The position numbers and the translations under genes are program-made. The notes under the pieces are model-generated. The model made no database searches. It was not told the origin of the DNA and worked only from the letters and a program-made list of their open reading frames with translations. A DNA stretch of 5,635 nucleotides, from positions 1-5,635 of the forward strand of contig JAITKS010000298.1 of assembly GCA_031278315.1 (NCBI GenBank), in the 5' to 3' direction. Positions 3,296 through 5,635 of the stretch are shown piece after piece. This DNA comes from Planctomycetaceae bacterium (GTDB taxonomy: Bacteria > Planctomycetota > Planctomycetia > Pirellulales > Thermoguttaceae). Numbering within the stretch: the stretch's first letter is position 1; each line of letters starts with the position of its first letter.

Positions 3296-5635
3296 ATGTT
3301 TCAAACAACCATTAACACAACCAATACAGCAAATACAGCAAATACAACCAATACAACAAACACAATAAACACACCGCATATTCGCATGCAAACGGAGCCT
3401 TTGACAGCGATTATTGTGAAAAGAGACGGACGGCGAATGAAGTTTTGTCTCGATAAAATTGCAGACGCAATGCAAAAAGCGTTTCATGCTTGCGGAGCGG
3501 ATCGGGATAAAATTTATTTATTGAAACTTGCTCAACGAGTTGACACGAAATTGTCGGAGCGTCAAATGAGTCAGCCGGAGGTAGAAGATGTTCAAGATAT
3601 AGTTGAGCAAGTTCTTGTTGAAGCCGGACATGTTCGCACGGCGAGAGCGTACATGATTTATCGTGCGGAAAGATCGCGTATGCGTGAGCGGAATACTCGT
3701 TTGATGCGGACGTATGAAGATATAACGTACAAAAGTGCAGCCGACAGTGAAATTAAACGTGAAAATGCAAATGTCAACGGCGACACCGCTATGGGGACAA
3801 TGCTAAAATACGGCAGTGAAGGTGCGAAACAATTCTATGAAATGTTTGTCTTGAACGCCAAACATTCTGCTGCACACCGCAATGGTGATATTCATATTCA
3901 CGACCTTGATTTCTTAACAATGACAACGACTTGTTGTCAAATTGATTTATTGAAACTTTTTCATGGCGGATTTTCAACTGGTCATGGTGTGTTACGAGAG
4001 CCGAATGATATTCAGAGTTATTCTGCTCTTGCGTGTATAGCGATTCAATCGAATCAAAATGACCAACATGGGGGTCAGAGTATAGTCAATTTTGATTATG
4101 GTCTTGCGCCTGGTGTAGCGAAAACGTTTCGGAAGTGTTATCGTCTTAATCTTGCCAAATCGTTAGAATTGGCGGATGTTATTAGTGGTAAAGATATTCA
4201 GAATTGGGAAAATTTAACGAGTTCGGTACAGCAAAAACTTCTTGCGGAGGGTTATGTTTTACGTTTGGAAGAGAATGCTGATTATTTACAGCGTGAGTTG
4301 GAAGTATTAACCGGTGACGGTTTTGACGTTGACTTGGTTCGGCGTTGTCAAATTTATTCGTTACGGAAGTCGTTAGACGAAGTTGATCGGGCGACATTTC
4401 AGGCGATGGAAGCACTTATACATAATTTGAATACGATGCATTCGCGGGCGGGTGCGCAAACGCCGTTTTCGTCGATAAATTATGGTATGGATATTTCGCC
4501 GGAGGGGCGTATGGTAACGAAAAACGTGTTGCTTGCGCATGAGTGCGGTCTTGGCGGCGGAGAAACGCCTATTTTTCCGATTCATGTTTTTCGTGTAAAA
4601 AAGGGAGTAAATTGTTATAAGGGCGAGCCGAATTATGATTTATTTCAACTTGCGTGTAGGGTGAGTGCGAAACGTTTATTTCCGAATTTTGCGTTTTTGG
4701 ACGCACCGTTTAATCTCAAGTATTATGTTGAAGGAAAGTATGAAACGGAAATTGCGTATATGGGTTGCCGGACTCGTGTAATTGGCAACGTTCATGACCC
4801 AAGTCGGGAAGTTGCGCCGAGTCGAGGCAATTTGAGTTTCACGTCGATTAATTTACCGCGAATTGCAATAAGTTCGCATGGAAAAATCGAGTGGTTTTTT
4901 GAAGAGCTTGATCGGAAACTTGATCTTTGTGTTGCGCAATTATTGGAACGTCTTGAAATTCAATCGGCGAAAAAGGCACGAAATTATCCGTTTTTGATGG
5001 GTGAGGGTGTGTGGATTGACAGTGAGCGGCTCAATCCGGATGACGAAGTGCGGGAGGTACTCAAGCATGGGACGTTGTCGGTCGGATTTATTGGATTAGC
5101 GGAAACGCTTAAATCGTTGGTAGGCGTGCATCATGGGGAGAGTGAGACGGCGCAAAATCTAGGACTTGAAATTATTTCGTATATGCGGCATTATCTTGAC
5201 AAGTGTAGTAACAAGACGAATCTTAATTTTACGTTACTTGCTACACCGGCTGAAGGTTTATCGGGACGGTTTGTAAAATTAGACCGTGAAAATTATGGTA
5301 TTATTGCGGGAGTTACGGATAGGGAATATTATACGAATAGTTTTCATGTACCGGTTTATTACCGGCTTTCGATATTGGACAAGATACGTATTGAAGCACC
5401 GTATCATGCGTTGACTAATGCGGGTCATATTACGTATGTTGAAGTTGACGGCGACGTAACAAAGAATCCTGAAGCGTTTGAAAAAATTATTCGTACAATG
5501 TGTGATTATGGAATTGGTTACGGTTCGATAAATCATCCGGTAGATCGGGATACAGTTTGCGGTTACACGGGCGTAATAAAAGACAAATGCCCGCAATGCG
5601 GACGTGAAGAGGGTGATATTCCGTTTGAACGAATT
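3296..5635 (+). CDS. nrdD: Anaerobic ribonucleoside-triphosphate reductase, C-terminus cut by window edge
   Basis: NrdD is the class III ribonucleotide reductase. It reduces ribonucleoside triphosphates to dNTPs without oxygen, using a glycyl radical installed by the radical-SAM activase NrdG. The 780 visible residues contain an ATP-cone regulatory domain (about 36-128, starting with the V-K-R-D-G-R block), the GDIHIHDLDF block (197-206) with the Cys pair 213-214, MGCR (489-492) whose Cys491 matches the thiyl-radical cysteine, GNLSFTSINLPRIAI (511-525), LLATPAEGLSGRF (647-659), and the C-terminal zinc region with Cys755, Cys765 and Cys768. The sequence ends at P-F-E-R-I; the glycyl-radical motif and roughly 30-40 residues should follow outside the window. 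The first 30 residues are an unusual Asn-Thr-X repeat tail before the normal N-terminus; Met31 is an alternative start. Codons favour GCG, ACG, TCG and CGG, and G greatly exceeds C, unlike fumC, which suggests a different origin or different selection. Confidence 0.95.
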   Translation, partial: MFQTTINTTNTANTANTTNTTNTINTPHIRMQTEPLTAIIVKRDGRRMKFCLDKIADAMQKAFHACGADRDKIYLLKLAQRVDTKLSERQMSQPEVEDVQDIVEQVLVEAGHVRTARAYMIYRAERSRMRERNTRLMRTYEDITYKSAADSEIKRENANVNGDTAMGTMLKYGSEGAKQFYEMFVLNAKHSAAHRNGDIHIHDLDFLTMTTTCCQIDLLKLFHGGFSTGHGVLREPNDIQSYSALACIAIQSNQNDQHGGQSIVNFDYGLAPGVAKTFRKCYRLNLAKSLELADVISGKDIQNWENLTSSVQQKLLAEGYVLRLEENADYLQRELEVLTGDGFDVDLVRRCQIYSLRKSLDEVDRATFQAMEALIHNLNTMHSRAGAQTPFSSINYGMDISPEGRMVTKNVLLAHECGLGGGETPIFPIHVFRVKKGVNCYKGEPNYDLFQLACRVSAKRLFPNFAFLDAPFNLKYYVEGKYETEIAYMGCRTRVIGNVHDPSREVAPSRGNLSFTSINLPRIAISSHGKIEWFFEELDRKLDLCVAQLLERLEIQSAKKARNYPFLMGEGVWIDSERLNPDDEVREVLKHGTLSVGFIGLAETLKSLVGVHHGESETAQNLGLEIISYMRHYLDKCSNKTNLNFTLLATPAEGLSGRFVKLDRENYGIIAGVTDREYYTNSFHVPVYYRLSILDKIRIEAPYHALTNAGHITYVEVDGDVTKNPEAFEKIIRTMCDYGIGYGSINHPVDRDTVCGYTGVIKDKCPQCGREEGDIPFERI
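3314..3376 (+). repeat. Seven 9-bp units encoding an Asn-Thr-X tail of NrdD
   Basis: Seven contiguous 9-bp units follow the pattern AAY-ACA-NNN and encode N-T-T, N-T-A, N-T-A, N-T-T, N-T-T, N-T-I and N-T-P (residues 7-27). Units 2 and 3 are identical. The Asn codon varies only between AAC and AAT, and the Thr codon is always ACA, so the differences outside the third codon are silent, as expected if the array is translated. Copy-number change would keep the frame. If translation starts at Met31, the array is leader sequence instead. Confidence 0.85.

Noticed and set aside
3290..3487. Minus-strand cysteine-rich frame with C-C-I-G-C repeats
   Set aside because: It is the antisense shadow of the 9-bp ACA-rich array in nrdD; TGT on the other strand reads as Cys.

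Overview
The window comes from an AT-rich bacterium. It holds two well-supported genes and one possible small gene, all on the plus strand, separated by unusually long AT-rich non-coding stretches; intergenic lines I counted are about 18-25% G+C. The two clear genes are a class II fumarase (fumC) and an anaerobic, class III ribonucleotide reductase (nrdD) that runs off the right edge. NrdD shows a capacity to grow without oxygen. The fumarase is the oxygen-stable, iron-free kind that can serve an oxidative or a reductive TCA branch. Its N-terminus and central blocks read like the mycobacterial/planctomycete-type class II fumarases more than like Escherichia coli FumC, but I cannot fix the phylum from this. 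Tryptophan is coded by TGG, and no TGA interrupts either long gene, so the standard bacterial code applies.

Layout: 1-1024 has no convincing gene, but it carries several short tandem duplications, an isolated G8 tract and, just before fumC, a long hairpin followed by a T-run that looks like a terminator or attenuator. fumC fills 1025-2434 from a GTG start with a good ribosome binding site. After a 13-bp tandem repeat, a small, very basic orphan reading frame lies at 2646-2873. Its frame continues to 3188 interrupted only by TGA codons, which hints at a decayed longer gene. From there to 3295 come an inverted repeat and a perfect 12-bp tandem duplication. nrdD starts at 3296 and shows 780 codons; only the C-terminal tail with the glycyl radical should be missing.

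fumC and nrdD are not an obvious operon: about 860 bp separate them, their roles differ, and their codon use is strikingly different (GCG alanine codons: 2 of 59 in fumC, 31 of 55 in nrdD). The nrdD activase gene (nrdG) would be expected beyond the right edge, but nothing here shows it.

The most unusual feature is the density of short tandem duplications with units of 7-21 bp. Seven lie in non-coding DNA, and an eighth is a 7 x 9-bp array that encodes an Asn-Thr-X tail on the front of NrdD. I found no tRNA, rRNA, CRISPR array, insertion sequence, defence or secretion system, and nothing that amounts to a clear new multigene system.
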